Below the pieces are notes generated by a model that saw only the letters and a list, made by a program, of their open reading frames with translations, did no database searches and had not been told where the DNA came from. From Larix kaempferi (taxonomy: Eukaryota > Streptophyta > Pinopsida > Pinales > Pinaceae): DNA of 64,000 bases. The stretch spans positions 5,207,501 to 5,271,500 of the forward strand of contig BSBM01000602.1 in the NCBI GenBank assembly GCA_027924585.1, given 5' to 3'. Made by a program: the position numbers and the translations under genes. Shown here one piece after another: positions 34,508-45,066 of the stretch. Positions within the stretch are counted from its first letter, which is position 1, and every line of letters begins with the position of its first letter.

Positions 34508-35446
34508 TTAAATTTTGTTATAGGAGCTTAGCTGATATCCTAATTGTTTAGATTTTTTTATTTTTAATTAGTTTTTAATAATTCCTTACTAATTACAAAA
34601 AAAATTGTTATTTAATTATTGTTGAGAAGTTAATAATTTGTTTTATTAAAAAAAATTTAAAATTGTTTAACATAAAAACTGACTTATTAATAATTAATTA
34701 AGAGTAAAGTATAATGGTTAAATAGCCTATAGTTAATAAATTAATTTAATTTTAATTATCAAATAAATGTTATCATTAAAAGTTACTATTAAACCTAAAA
34801 TAACTATTATTTAGGTTTAAAAAATTTATTCAAAATATTTCTTAATTTTCCATTATTGAAATAATATTCATTTTTAATTAATTTTTTTATTTAATCTTAA
34901 TATAAAGATTTATAATTTAGTTTATTAAAATTATTAATCTAATATTTAATAATTAAATTTTTATTATTAAAAATATTAATTTAATAATTAATTAAGTTTT
35001 AGAAATCTTGTAAGTCTTTAAAGTTCCAAAGTTTAATTTACATTATTAAATTAATAATTAATAACCCCTCAAAAGTTCTAGAAAACTTGTAAGTCTTTAA
35101 AGTCCCAAAGTTTAATTTAAATTATTAAATTAATAATTAATAACCCCTCAAAATTTCTTATTAAAGTAATTAATAATTAATTTTTAAGGAAGTTTTTAAA
35201 ATTATCCAACCAAAAATTAGAGATTCGTAAAATTCAATAAGGCTACATTTTTTATGGGTGGTTTATTAAATTTTTTTATTAAATTCATAATTTACTATTT
35301 ATAAGATTTAAAATATTTTTATTCATGAGATTTAAAAAAATTTAAGGTTTTTAAAATTTGATTAAAGTTATTTAAAATACTAAATATTTTCCAAAGAAGT
35401 TATTAAAATTACCAAATCATTAGTTAATTTTAGAATTTTTAATTTT
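34508..35446. repeat. Extreme AT-rich block with a 76-78 bp tandem duplication
   Basis: The block is almost entirely A and T. At about 34996-35148 two copies share TTGTAAGTCTTTAAAGT, CCAAAGTTTAATTTA and TTAATAACCCCTCAAAA. No gene is seen. Confidence 0.8.
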
Positions 35447-36043
35447 TTAGAGATTATTACTAGAGCTATCGTTTTTTGTATGTGGATTATTGTTTCTGAG
35501 ATGGCAATTTATGGGGCGCCAACACTCATTAAGTTTAAGGCCATCATCTCTATTTAAATTTGATGGAACTTTCTCTATCTCAATGGCCTCTCTAGTTTCC
35601 CTCCTTCTATAATGTTCCTCCCTAGCGATGAGTTTTGTTTCCTCAATGCGTATGTGGTAGTGTGAGTGGTGGGCATGTTTAGCCAGTGCTGATTTTTTAT
35701 GACGATCGTGCCTAATGTCTGCGCAATGTTCTTTGAGTCTCACTTGGATGGAGCGTCCAGTTTCCACAATATAAGGTATATCACAAGAGTAGGGGACACT
35801 GTAGACACCCTTATGTTTTAATGGTTCTACTGGGTCTTTGGAGGAATCTAACATTCTACCTACCGAGTTTGGTGGAGAAAAATTTACCCTTATGTCCTTT
35901 CTACGAAGAATCCTGGCTATAACATCTGTTGTTCCTTTAATATAAGGAAGTGTGATCTTAGCTCCATCAATGTTCTTATTTTGTTTTTGAGATTTTCTAC
36001 GAGCTTTCTGGATAAGCTTCGTGATTTGAACACATTTAATCAT
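35447..36043 (-). pseudogene. Penelope-like element C-terminal region with GIY-YIG endonuclease
   Basis: An open frame of 198 codons has no internal stop. It reads the usual linker (ITLPYIKGTTDVIARIL, then FSPPNSVGRML) and then a GIY-YIG nuclease: HKGVYSVPYSC, YIVETGRSIQVRLKEH, ADIRHDRHKKSALAKHAH, LIAREEHYRRRETREAIEIE and NLNRDDGLKLN. In Penelope-like retroelements this nuclease follows the RT and nicks target DNA. GIY is GVY here, and the conserved Gly of YIGETGRS is Val. The Arg and Glu positions look present. No RT lies upstream (to the right) before 36700, so it is 5' truncated, as target-primed copying would leave it. A second copy is at 58374-58741. Confidence 0.88.
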
Positions 36044-36529
36044 TAAATATTAGATTAATAAGAACATTATTATTTTCAGTGTGGGCTTTAGTTTAATATT
36101 CTAAAATATTAAAAAATATTTTATTAGAACACATTTAACACATATCTTATTAAATAATTTCAAATTGTCACATGGTATTTTTATTGTTTTCCAGAGAAAT
36201 ATGAAAGGACAAATTGAAACAAAACAAGTTCAATTTAGATGTGACGATGAATCTACAATTTAAACATTCATGGACTTAAATCCAGTGATATAGTATTCTT
36301 TTTAGTTTATATTATTATTATTGCCTTATGTTTCCTTCATTTTTTCTTATATAGTACAACAAAATCCTATAGTGAAATATAACAAAATATCAATGTTCAT
36401 ATCACATTTGAATCTGAATTTGAAGGAAGTTGTAAAAGGTAAAAAACTAAAGTGCATTTATTGTGTTTTGTAATTATCATTGCGCCGAGAGGCGCTCTAC
36501 AGCCCAGTATGAGGGAGATCTTGTAACAT

Positions 36530-36960
36530 GTGTTGAGTTTGTCGAGTGTTTGTCGAGTAACAAAATAATACAAAGTAAAAAGTAATAAATATTATGTTGG
36601 TCATAAACAAAAAAGAATAATACAAAGTAAAAAGTAAATATAAGACTTAAACTGGAGACTTTAGAGCTTAGGATTAGGTGATAAATATTATGTCGGTCAT
36701 AATACAAAGTAAAAAGCAAATATGAGACTTAAACTAGAGACTTTACTTTTTACTTTTAATACAAAGTAAAAAGTAAATATGAGATTTTAGAGTGTTTGTC
36801 GAGTTTGTCGAGTAACAACATAATACAAAGTTAACAAAAAAGAATAATACAAAGTAAAAAGTAATAAATATTATGTCAGACATAAACAAAAAAGAATAAT
36901 ACAAAGTAAAACGTAAATATGATACTTAAAATAGAGACTTTAGAGCTTAGGATTAGGTGG
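36530..36960. repeat. Clustered short repeats (AATACAAAGTAAAAAGTAAATA family)
   Basis: At least six copies of AATACAAAGTAAAAAGTAAAT, often followed by ATGAGACTTAAACTAGAGAC and interspersed with ATAAATATTATGTCGGTCAT, are arranged irregularly. Non-coding. Confidence 0.8.
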
Positions 36961-37071
36961 CCCATGTATTGCACTCAAGGAGCTATTCAAGGAGAGGTTT
37001 GCATCTCACAAGATTTGATCCCACTTAGCGCTTGATAGAGCCTAGGATTTGGATCTAGGCTGGTGTACTTC

Positions 37072-37245
37072 CAATTGTTGGTGATGAACACACATGTAAA
37101 ACACCATTTATTGTGTTTTGTAATTATCATGTACTTACTTCCAACTATTGTTGATGAACACACACAAGGAAACACCATTTATTGTGTTTTGTAATTATCA
37201 TGTACTTACTTCTAATTGTTGGTGATGAACAAACACAAGAAAACA
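37072..37245. repeat. Tandem repeat, about 64-bp unit, nearly three copies
   Basis: Units share GATGAACACACA, AACACCATTTATTGTGTTTT and GTAATTATCATGTACTTACT. A single related piece lies at about 36455-36480, outside the array. Confidence 0.85.
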
Positions 37246-37414
37246 CCATGTACACCACTTACAATCCAAGATTTACATGATTACAAATTTGGGGAATCTT
37301 TCCACGAAGATGTTATTGTAACTTACAAAACAACTCTTGACAAACCGCAAAAGAGAAATTACCTTTTGTGAGTATACCTCACTGGTGAAAAAATGTTATA
37401 TGAAAGTTACATTG

Positions 37415-37431
37415 AATGTTGGCAGTATTTT
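37415..37431 (+). repeat. Left target-site duplication of the 2.6 kb insertion
   Basis: AATGTTGGCAGTATTTT, identical to 40035-40051 beyond the poly-A. Confidence 0.9.
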
Positions 37432-37604
37432 TCCCCATGGCGGGTGGATAGCGGAATTGATGGGTGGGATGAAAAAGGGCACGTGGCCGGAAGCCCAGAC
37501 CCTCGTGCTCCCACCTCATCACCCATTGTCGTATGTTAATCATGCCTTCTCTAGGGAGTCTCTTCTCCAACATGCAGGTATTGTTCTGCCCCTGTAGAAG
37601 AAAG

Positions 37605-37808
37605 ATGGCTCATTCGAGTCGACGTAAATGGTACATAATGGCCAAGCGTGGGACGCTCACTCTCAAGACAGAGAAGGATTGGCGGAAAAATCACCAAATC
37701 TATAGCATGAACAATCATAATTGGATTTTGGCTACTTTTATGAAGCGTTGCAGAAGGGACCGGGGCTCATTTTTGAAATCCTTCACCGTTCTACTCGTTC
37801 CTGGGTGA
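37605..37808 (+). CDS. Small basic hypothetical protein at the 5' end of the retroinsertion
   Basis: Sixty-seven residues start MAHSSRRKWYIMAKRGTL and end FTVLLVPG. The protein is rich in Arg and Lys with several Trp, and no family is recognised. The frame is open further upstream to the element's edge, so the ATG is only the first plausible one. It may be a remnant of a longer gag-like protein. Confidence 0.25.
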   Translation: MAHSSRRKWYIMAKRGTLTLKTEKDWRKNHQIYSMNNHNWILATFMKRCRRDRGSFLKSFTVLLVPG

Positions 37809-38628
37809 AAACATGAAGTTGGGAAACAATTTTGGCTTGTTTTTGACAAACAAAACTGCTAATTTTTATGTTTTCCAACTTCGACCTCTTCAAAACCATA
37901 TCTCCCTTAGGAATTTCAACTTGAAGTAAACACAAAGGTTTTAGAGAATTGAATTAGCTTTCTATTCGTATTTTTTTAATTTTTTTTATGGACATAGCAT
38001 GGGACAAATTTGTTGTCAACCAATGGCATATACTTGAAAATTTTAGGTAGGGATAATGAGTGACCTTTGTTGACAACGTTTTTTTGATAGATGGTTATTC
38101 ATTTTAGGGAAAAGAATTGTAGGCTCATAATCTACACACACTATACTTTATCCTGGACTATATTTTGAGTTTTTTAAAACTTGGGAACTATTTTTTATTA
38201 TTTATCAAAACAACGTATGTTCAGAAAAAGGTGCATTATCGACACATGTTTTTGTCTTCACATTTTCTTTCAAATGTGACTCTTATTGGAAAAACTAAAA
38301 GTACCCTTTTGAAGAGGACGAGCCAATTGTGATCTCCGTGAAATTTCAAATTTTTTGGTGTTGTCTTTGTTATGATATTGAATTTTCATTTCGAGTGATT
38401 TTCAGAGTAATAAAATTCTTAAGGGATAAGGTTTAGAAAAAAAATATTAATAAATAGTAATTCAAATCAAAATGAAACAATTATTATATCATTGGAAACT
38501 AGATTCAAAGATGAATCCATTGCTACCAAGTCCGACAAATAATACTTAAAATTTGCAGGGGTCTGGGCTTGCCGAAGTTGCAGGTTTCAGAAAGATGCCT
38601 AATATTTTCGCAGGTTTTGTTGACCATA

Positions 38629-38824
38629 AACTCTCGGCCGAAAAATACCTTCCAAACTCTCGGATGAGAGTTTAGTTCAAACTCTCGTTCAAGAGTTTTT
38701 TTGAAAATACAGCGCGACGATTGGTTCAAACTCTCGGCCTAGAGTTTTTTTTAACTCTCGGCCTAGAGTTTGAACTCTCAAAACTCTCAACCTAGAGTTT
38801 TTTAAACTCTCGACCGAGAGTTTG
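38629..38824. repeat. Cluster of palindromes (AACTCTCGGCCTAGAGTT type)
   Basis: About seven copies of a roughly 20-bp imperfect palindrome, consensus AAACTCTCGRCCKAGAGTTT, lie within 200 bp (near 38654, 38678, 38727, 38752, 38781 and 38804, plus half sites at 38629 and 38773). Arms AACTCT/AGAGTT are constant and the centre varies. Spacing is irregular, so this is not a simple tandem array. Confidence 0.88.
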
Positions 38825-39290
38825 AGGTTGACTTTTTTTCCCCTGTTCATCCGCGCGCCCTCTTTTTTTTTTCACTCCTTTGTCACGGAATTGTTTCCCA
38901 GCTTCGTGTTTTCACCCACCTGTAACTCTGAAGACTATAGTTGGCATTTGGGTTGTTCAGTGAGAACCTGAATTCGTGCTTAGTGACACCACCATGACTC
39001 TGACCCTCCCTAGTAAGTCGTCGCTTCAACGAGTTTGGAATTGCTCTGCGTTTTCAGTATTTTTGCCTCTTTGGTGCTTGGATTTTTTTCTCCCTCACCT
39101 CGGCTGGAGGGGATTTCTTACTGCCAAGTTTACTTTGGATGTGGGGGATATCTTCCTGTGTGTCTACGCCTGTGAACCTCTGCATTCCCCTGTCTCATTC
39201 CTCATGCTTGTGGTCGAAGCCTACGGTAGTTCTCTCCGCCCCTCCCTCCTGTTAGTTGTGGTGGTTTCCTTAGCCCTCCCCTCTGTCACA

Positions 39291-39768
39291 ATGCCTCCTC
39301 AGAAGAACCCCCGCCATGCCTCAACCTTGCTCGAGTTCTGTCTAAAGGAAACTATGACTCCTCCCATTCGGTTCCAGCAGCTGTTAGTGGATAAGTGCAG
39401 GAGATATAAGAAGGAGATTCTTGAGTCTGTGCAAGAGAGAATTCAATAAGCTGAGGTTGAAACATATGTGGATAGAATCTGCACTGAGGAGGAAGAGATA
39501 AAAAGGGAATTTAAGGACCTTGTCCCTGACCCTGGATCTTCTCGTGGCTGCCCCACTCTCTATTAGAAGTCCCTGGATCTGCATTGGTCGCAAAAGATGA
39601 TACTGGGTCGCACCTTAGTGGAGAAAGATGAGCAGCATGGGGAAATCCTGCTCCAGCAGGACGAGATGTTGTTGCTCCTGCAACGCATCCTGAGCAACCA
39701 AATGGAAATCGACAAGCGTTTGGGTCTGAGCCTCGAGACAGGCTCAACCAGTGGGACTCCTAAGTAAT
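39291..39768 (+). pseudogene. Coiled-coil-type reading frame in the retroinsertion, two stops
   Basis: One frame of about 158 codons starts MPPQKNPRHASTLLEFCLKE. It has in-frame TAA at 39447-39449 and a TAG near 39565. Later text (LVEKDEQHGEILLQQDEML, then RILSNQMEIDKRLGL) is heptad-like and likely helical. It ends just before a 3' UTR and poly-A. The frame is also open upstream to 38976 but that part is hydrophobic and unconvincing, so the ATG at 39291 was preferred. No family is recognised. Confidence 0.45.
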
Positions 39769-40051
39769 CAGCTTATGGTCTTTGCACCAGGTTTTTGTTG
39801 TTTATTCCTAGTTTTTTTATGTTTTAAGACTGCTTTTCAAACTCTGTTAGCATGGATAATTATGTTTTAATACTTTTGAAGAATTCTCAAACTTTATGGT
39901 TCAGTCTCACTTCCTTTCGAGGGAGACTGCTTCTCTGATTTTTAGGCATGTTTTCCCTCTGTTGGGAGGGCTTAGTTTTCTCTGTAAATCTCTTTTTTGG
40001 CAATAGAAGGATCGTCTAACTTACAAAAAAAAAAAATGTTGGCAGTATTTT

Positions 40052-40366
40052 CATTAATGAACTTGAAAACAAACTTATACCAAAAAAAGGGTGTTTGCAT
40101 TTCAAACTTCAAAATTGTTGCTAAGATGAACTACTACCGTGGTGATTGTGAATTTATACTAGTGCTACATGATAAAAGTACAATAGTGAACATAGACCTA
40201 ATTTGCAAGGAATATTGTACCTAATACAACTATTAAGGAGCTATTGACATCTACAGAACAACATGCAGTGGGAACGGTTGGTGCTCTTGTGATTGCCACA
40301 TATCAAATGGGTACTCAATGTGCCATAGAAATAAAGGATGGCAATATGGACAATGAAAAGGCCATA
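40052..40366 (+). pseudogene. Exon-like fragment, possible RPA-type OB-fold protein
   Basis: The sequence reads KKGVCISNFKIVAKMNYYRG then CEFILVLHDKSTIVNIDL, which in order and tone resembles an OB fold of replication protein A (A-type strand ...SNF.V......YR...H.Y.I.F...). After a stop or shift it continues KELLTSTEQHAVGTVGALVI and ends at a strong donor-like GTAAGT at 40367. The retroinsertion at 37432-40034 lies just upstream, and its left flank continues the same kind of frame. RPA-like proteins occur both as host genes and in Helitrons, and I cannot decide between them. Confidence 0.35.
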
Positions 40367-40821
40367 GTAAGTACATATCTTTCCATTATTCTAATTCCTA
40401 AACAATTTAACTATGTTTGTTCTTCATTTCAGTATTCAATGTTATTTGCTTAATTCTAATTCATCACTTGCCAAATTGCAGTTGCAGATGTTTGGAACAT
40501 CCTTTATGTTTCATTTTTGATTGATTGAAAAATAAATTGCCAGAAAAGATTTTCCCTTTTTGGTTTTCAAAAACACAAATAAAAACTTTACAAACTTCAG
40601 AGTCAACATTTATTATTCCATTAAGAACAAAAAGAGTATTGGACAAATTGCAAAAAATGCTTAGATCAACTATTTACGTAAAAGGTAAACCAACATAAGC
40701 ATTCATTCATTCAATGAGTAGTTAAGTACTACCCATGTAATATGTATTAATGAATTTCCTTGTAATATGTATTAATGAATGCCCATCTCACTAACATTTT
40801 TCTTCCTTTCATCTGAATTAG

Positions 40822-40990
40822 GTTAATGGAATCTTGAAGGTTGCAAATGTGTTCTCTAGTCCTTTTGAAGCAAAATGCAGTGTTTGCAATTTATCTATAG
40901 AATCTAGTGGCTCGGTTCAAGGAACCATGTTGCATTGTACAAGATACACTTCAAACGCCTTTTACATATTCTCACATAATACATTGTATA
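40822..40990 (+). pseudogene. Exon-like fragment with a CxxC motif
   Basis: It follows an acceptor-like ATCTGAATTAG and reads VNGILKVANVFSSPFEAKCS, then C-x2-C and GTMLHCTRYTSNAF. Two Cys pairs could be part of a zinc site. It is probably the next exon of the fragment ending at 40366, 455 bp upstream. No donor is obvious, and the frame stops near 41006. Confidence 0.3.
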
Positions 40991-41924
40991 ATAAAAACTA
41001 TGCATAATACAATCATGTGATGTGTTGTTAGAAATGATGTCTTAAACAAGATATTCCCCACTTCGGTATAATTTACATATGAAGACTATTGCAAAGATAC
41101 TCCTAACATAATCTACGGGTTGCAAAATTTCCTTTCCAAGTTCACGAAGTCTTCACATTGAATAAAGAAAATGTTATTATCAATGTGGAATGAACAAAGA
41201 AAGAAAGTATTTTCCTACTCTTACAAGTTTTTTAATTCACTTATCCAATTTTGATTATGCAAAAAAAATAACTTTCCTAATTTATATATTCAATCTCAAA
41301 TTTGCATATGCAGTTATTAAAATGATCTAAGTTGGCAAAGAGGTGCTAACTAAAATGAAACTTGGGAAGGAGGGGCACCATTTTTACAAATTGTAAACTC
41401 TTTGATGCAAGATAATGTGAGCATTAATTGCTTTCATTAACTCTGCACTTGCTTTTATATACATTATCTATGTTCTTAGTTTACTTGGATATGTACGCAA
41501 GTGACGTTATATACTCTTATAAAAATGCCATATCAAACCATGTCAAATGTGTTTTTTACTTTAACTACAAGTACCACACGCTGCTCAAAACTTGAATATT
41601 TCAATCAATTGATTTTTAGATTACTTGGATATGCACGTAAGTGATGTTATATACTCTTGTAAAAACACTGTATCAAACCATGTCAAATATGTTTTTTACT
41701 TTAACTAATAATGGATATAAAAACCATCTTAAATGTGTTTTTTACTTTAACTAACAATGGATATGTATAAATGCTTTTATATAATTTCAATGGATGTGTA
41801 TATGAGTGGGGCACTTTTCTCCAAAATTAGGATTGCAATCTACTAATTACTCACTGCTACTTATTGTATTGCAATTTGCAATTTTCATTTGCAGCTCTAC
41901 ACAGATACTATGTTTGGGTTAATA
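40991..41924. other. Intron-like AT-rich segment
   Basis: No gene is seen. Diverged internal repeats occur near 41465-41560 and 41620-41710 (TTACTTGGATATGTACGCAA, then ATACTCTTATAAAAA and TCAAACCATGTCAAATGTG). An acceptor-like TTTGCAG precedes CTCTACACAGATACTATG at about 41895, just before the copia insertion. Confidence 0.5.
41920..41924 (+). repeat. Left 5-bp target-site duplication of copia family B
   Basis: TAATA directly before the element; the same five bases follow it at 45724-45728. Confidence 0.85.
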
Positions 41925-42577
41925 TGTGAAATTCTATGTCACGACATATTTAAAGAGCTGAGGATATCTCATAAAGAAAGAATGAGCATAAAATTTGAAT
42001 GAGTGAAAACTGCAGTTAAAAAGAGCAGAAGAATAATAATGCAACAAAACTCAGATAGGAGTAGAATAATGTCACATGTTCCAAATATCAGCATAATAAA
42101 CAATGATGTTAAAATGGAGAGAATTCAAATCATGCAAGAGAATTCAAACCTCAGTTGTTCTAGCATATGGATTATCACCACTCAAGTGCTCTAGAAGACT
42201 CAAAGTCAACTGAACTGAACCTAAACTCAGATAACTGAAGTCACAATCGGTTAACTGACTAAGGAGGGCGTAATAGTGAATCTATCATGCATGCAAGTCA
42301 GAAAAGGGCGCATGAGGTCACAATCAGTGGCAACCAGAGCTCTAACCCTCCACAAGAGTTGGATAACTTAGGTGGACTGCACTGGAACACTCAGTAGGTT
42401 CCTATAAAATAGGGAACTAACTGAAGTGGTCCTAAAATGATGCATGCAGGGCTCAGAAGGTGGTAGATGGATCCTGGATGACATATGCACACCACTAGGG
42501 GCAAATGACATCATCAACAACTAGGAAAAATAGATAATCTAGGTATGACAAGGATGGAGTATTGAAATATCCTAACA
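41925..42577 (-). repeat. 3' LTR of copia family B
   Basis: 653 bp, minus-strand start TGTTAGGATATTTCAATACT and end GACATAGAATTTCACA. It is highly similar to 45067-45723, with scattered substitutions and small indels, so the insertion is not very recent. Confidence 0.95.
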
Positions 42578-42590
42578 CCCCCCCTTAATC
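42578..42590 (-). promoter_or_regulatory. Polypurine tract of copia family B
   Basis: On the minus strand GGATTAAGGGGGG(G) abuts the TG start of the 3' LTR. Confidence 0.8.
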
Positions 42591-42757
42591 CATACTTTGC
42601 ATCCTGGGCCCTATTTACTAAGACCAAAGGTCACCCATACAATCAAATAAATGATACAAAATAAAGAACTATCCATGAACCAAGGAAATGGGGAAAAACC
42701 TCATGGAAAAAATACCCCCCCTCAAAAAGAACAACAGTAGGGAACTCAAAGAACCTT

Positions 42758-43928
42758 CATGCTAAGCAGAGAAGAAAAAAACTTTCCTCAATGAAAGCCT
42801 TTGCAAAAATATTGGAAAGCTGCTCCTCTGTAGGATAGCAATGTAGGTGCTAGATCTGGATCTGCTCCTCCGATGTGCCTCCCACTGTGTAGAAGTTGTA
42901 TTTGCCAAAACAAGTCGTTCAGGAACCTTTCTTGATACTAGAGCGAATGGATCATTTTGGTCCAAATCATGAACCTTTGAGTACCTTTTGTCAGACAACC
43001 GAGATTGTTTCCTGGTTGTAGATCCCCCCATGGCAAGTCTCTCCAAGCGATTGTGGATCAAAACCGACCATCTTGCAGCACTTCTCTGAGAGAACTGGAT
43101 CTGCATGACATAGTGCAAGTTTTGCATGATACTGAGATCTGGTGGTTCTATGGTCATATGGATCCCCAACTATGTTCTCGGTAGCTACAAGGACTTTGTG
43201 AGCCCATATTGGCCTTGGCCATGGATTGGGATCATGTGTTGGATCTGGATCTGAATCTGAATCTCTTTGAACTTTATTCTCAACATCAATATCTTGATCC
43301 CCATCTTCATTAGAAGAGGTATCACTCTGATCTTCATCAGATTCCGATGGGGTAGGCAGAGAGTATGGAAAAAAATGTGAGAATTCATATTCCTTGGAGG
43401 CATGGTTTGCAAACCCTTTCACTATAATCTTCCCAATGGAGATCTCTGCAATCTCAACTATGTCAGGACCAAATACCACTTTCTTCGATGAACCTGTGTG
43501 AGTCATCTGATATACAGACAACAAATTTTCCGGCAAAGAAGGCACAAATAGAACATTCTTGAACTTGTCATGCTCCATATGTATTGTGCCCTTCCCTTCA
43601 GCAGAGATCTGAGAGTTGTCTCCCATGTGAATAATCGGACATCTTTGAGATTTAGAGAAGAAAATGATTCTCTAGAGGAAACCATGTGGTTGGAGGCTCC
43701 TGAATCTATGAGGAGGGCTTGTGATTTTGAAAATCCATCCTTTAGTGCATGGAAACTCTCATGGCCATTAGACTCACTTCCAGAATCAGTCTCTCTTGCA
43801 CCTTTTAGGAGGGAAATGTTGTGTTGTTCAAGAAGCTTGGTCAACTGATCTATCTTATTCTGCATGCAAGATCTCTCTGGGTGGTTTCCTTTCTTGCAAT
43901 AGGAACACTTGGATTTCTCAAATCCCTT
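42758..43928 (-). pseudogene. Copia family B pol remnant: knuckle, protease, linker, RNase H tail
   Basis: It continues gag after a TAG at 43929. A zinc knuckle CSYCKKGNHPERSC comes first, then the aspartic protease (ALLIDSGASNHMVS with the DSG active site) and, after a frameshift near 43630, GKGTIHMEHDKFKNVLFVP and SLPENLLSVYQM. Directly after KGFANHASKEYEFSHF the frame enters an acidic Asp/Ser/Pro linker and WAHKVLVATENIVGDP, RTTRSQYHAK, which in full copia elements lie just before RT. The integrase (HHCC and DDE core) between them is missing. RT is also absent; the end (near 42830-42758, other frame) reads EEQLSNIFAKAFIEESFF, the RNase H C-terminus. Confidence 0.85.
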
Positions 43929-44684
43929 CTATTTTTCCTTCTTAGAGTTGGAGGCTCCTTCTGATGGACTTGACTTGGCATTCAACTTGGGTTCAGATGC
44001 CCTCTTATCCTTACCCTTATGCTTCCCCTTCCCATTCGCACTTTTTGCTTCTCCAGCCATAAGAGCTTGATATTTGGAGGCCTTCAAGGCGCCCATCTGG
44101 ATCAACTTATCTTGTTCTTGGATGAGAGATTCAGTGAAAACATCTAAGGAGGGAATCTTCCAACCAGGGATTGACATTCGCCGAGAATGGAAGGTAGAGA
44201 TAAAGATGGAGAACTCAGGACCTAGCTTGCTCAGAATGGATAGCATCAGCTGCTCATCCTTCTTCTCAATGCCACACTGATTGCATTGCATAACCAGACA
44301 TTTGAATTTTGAAAATAATTGTTGAATGGTCTCGAAACTGCTCGGTTGTAGAGCAATCAACTCATTTTCCAGAATATGGCCTCTTAGTTCATCTTGTTTG
44401 CCGAAGAGGGTCTCTAACTTCAACCATAACTCTCTTGGAGTCTTCAATCCTTCGATGTGGAAGATTAGATCTCTGGAAATATGAATACACATTAAACCAA
44501 ATGCTTCATCCAATCTATTCAGACACTTGGTTTTCTCCATAGTTGAATGTGGTTCGGGATCCTTTCCCATTGTCACCTTGTACAGTGATTTGTTGCGCAA
44601 TATAATCTGCATGTCAACCCTTCAATCAAGATAATTGAAGGGTGTCAAGATCCTGGGAGAGAGAGGAGAGTTCGAATTGTCCAT
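43929..44684 (-). pseudogene. Copia family B gag (UBN2-type)
   Basis: The start at 44684 (MDNSNSPLSPRILTPFNYLD) is followed after 20 codons by a TGA where other copia gags have Trp, then one open frame of 228 codons. It contains the UBN2-type gag core: HISRDLIFHIEGLKTPRELW, LETLFGKQDELRGHILENEL, QCNQCGIEKKDEQLMLSIL and a basic Lys-rich tail. The stop at 43929 is TAG, with the zinc knuckle continuing in frame beyond it. Gag packages the RNA; apart from the two stops this copy looks well preserved. Confidence 0.9.
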
Positions 44685-45053
44685 TACAACTGCTGGAGCC
44701 AATATAAGGTGAAACTATTGCTACTACAGAGAAAATTGTTACAACTGCAGAAAACTATTGTAACTACTACAACTGCAGAAAATTGTTGTAACTTCTGCAA
44801 CTGCAGAAAACTGCTGCAATTGTTGTTGCACTCAAAAACTTGAATAACCTACAAAAATCTCTCAATAATGGAGGTAGACTACTACTTATCACTGCTTTAG
44901 GACAGTAGGCACTTTTATCTGGATCCTTCACACCTGGCTAGACCTCATTGGATTTCTCCAATGAATTCAATGCAATGGCACCAGGATTGGCTATGGAAAT
45001 CCATAGGCTTCTGGTGCAATACCGAAAGCAGTTGCCCAACCTATTCGCTCTAC

Positions 45054-45066
45054 GGCTCTGATACCA
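45054..45066 (-). promoter_or_regulatory. Primer binding site (tRNA-iMet) of copia family B
   Basis: TGGTATCAGAGCC on the minus strand directly after the 5' LTR end (...AATTTCACA). Confidence 0.95.

Larger units (their letters stand above)
37432..40034 (+). mobile_element. Poly-A retroinsertion of 2.6 kb, LINE-mobilised, no RT
   Basis: It is bounded by a perfect 17-bp direct repeat and ends ...AACTTACAAAAAAAAAAAA; the last bases resemble the LINE end at 26405 (CTTACTTACAAAAAAAAA). It encodes no RT or endonuclease. Contents are a 68-codon basic frame (37605-37808), an AT-rich middle, a palindrome cluster (38629-38824) and a coiled-coil-type reading frame (39291-39768). It is either a non-autonomous LINE derivative or a retrocopy of an unknown transcript. 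It interrupts exon-like sequence. Confidence 0.85.

Noticed and set aside
35447-36043. Organellar or phage-type GIY-YIG homing endonuclease
   Set aside because: The linker before GIY, the HKGVY...YIxETGRS spelling and the NLNRDDG tail match Penelope elements better.
37072-37245. CRISPR-like direct repeats
   Set aside because: Units are contiguous without unique spacers, and the context is a plant nuclear genome.
44074-44542. Plus-strand frames opposite the copia gag
   Set aside because: Antisense shadows of the gag frame.
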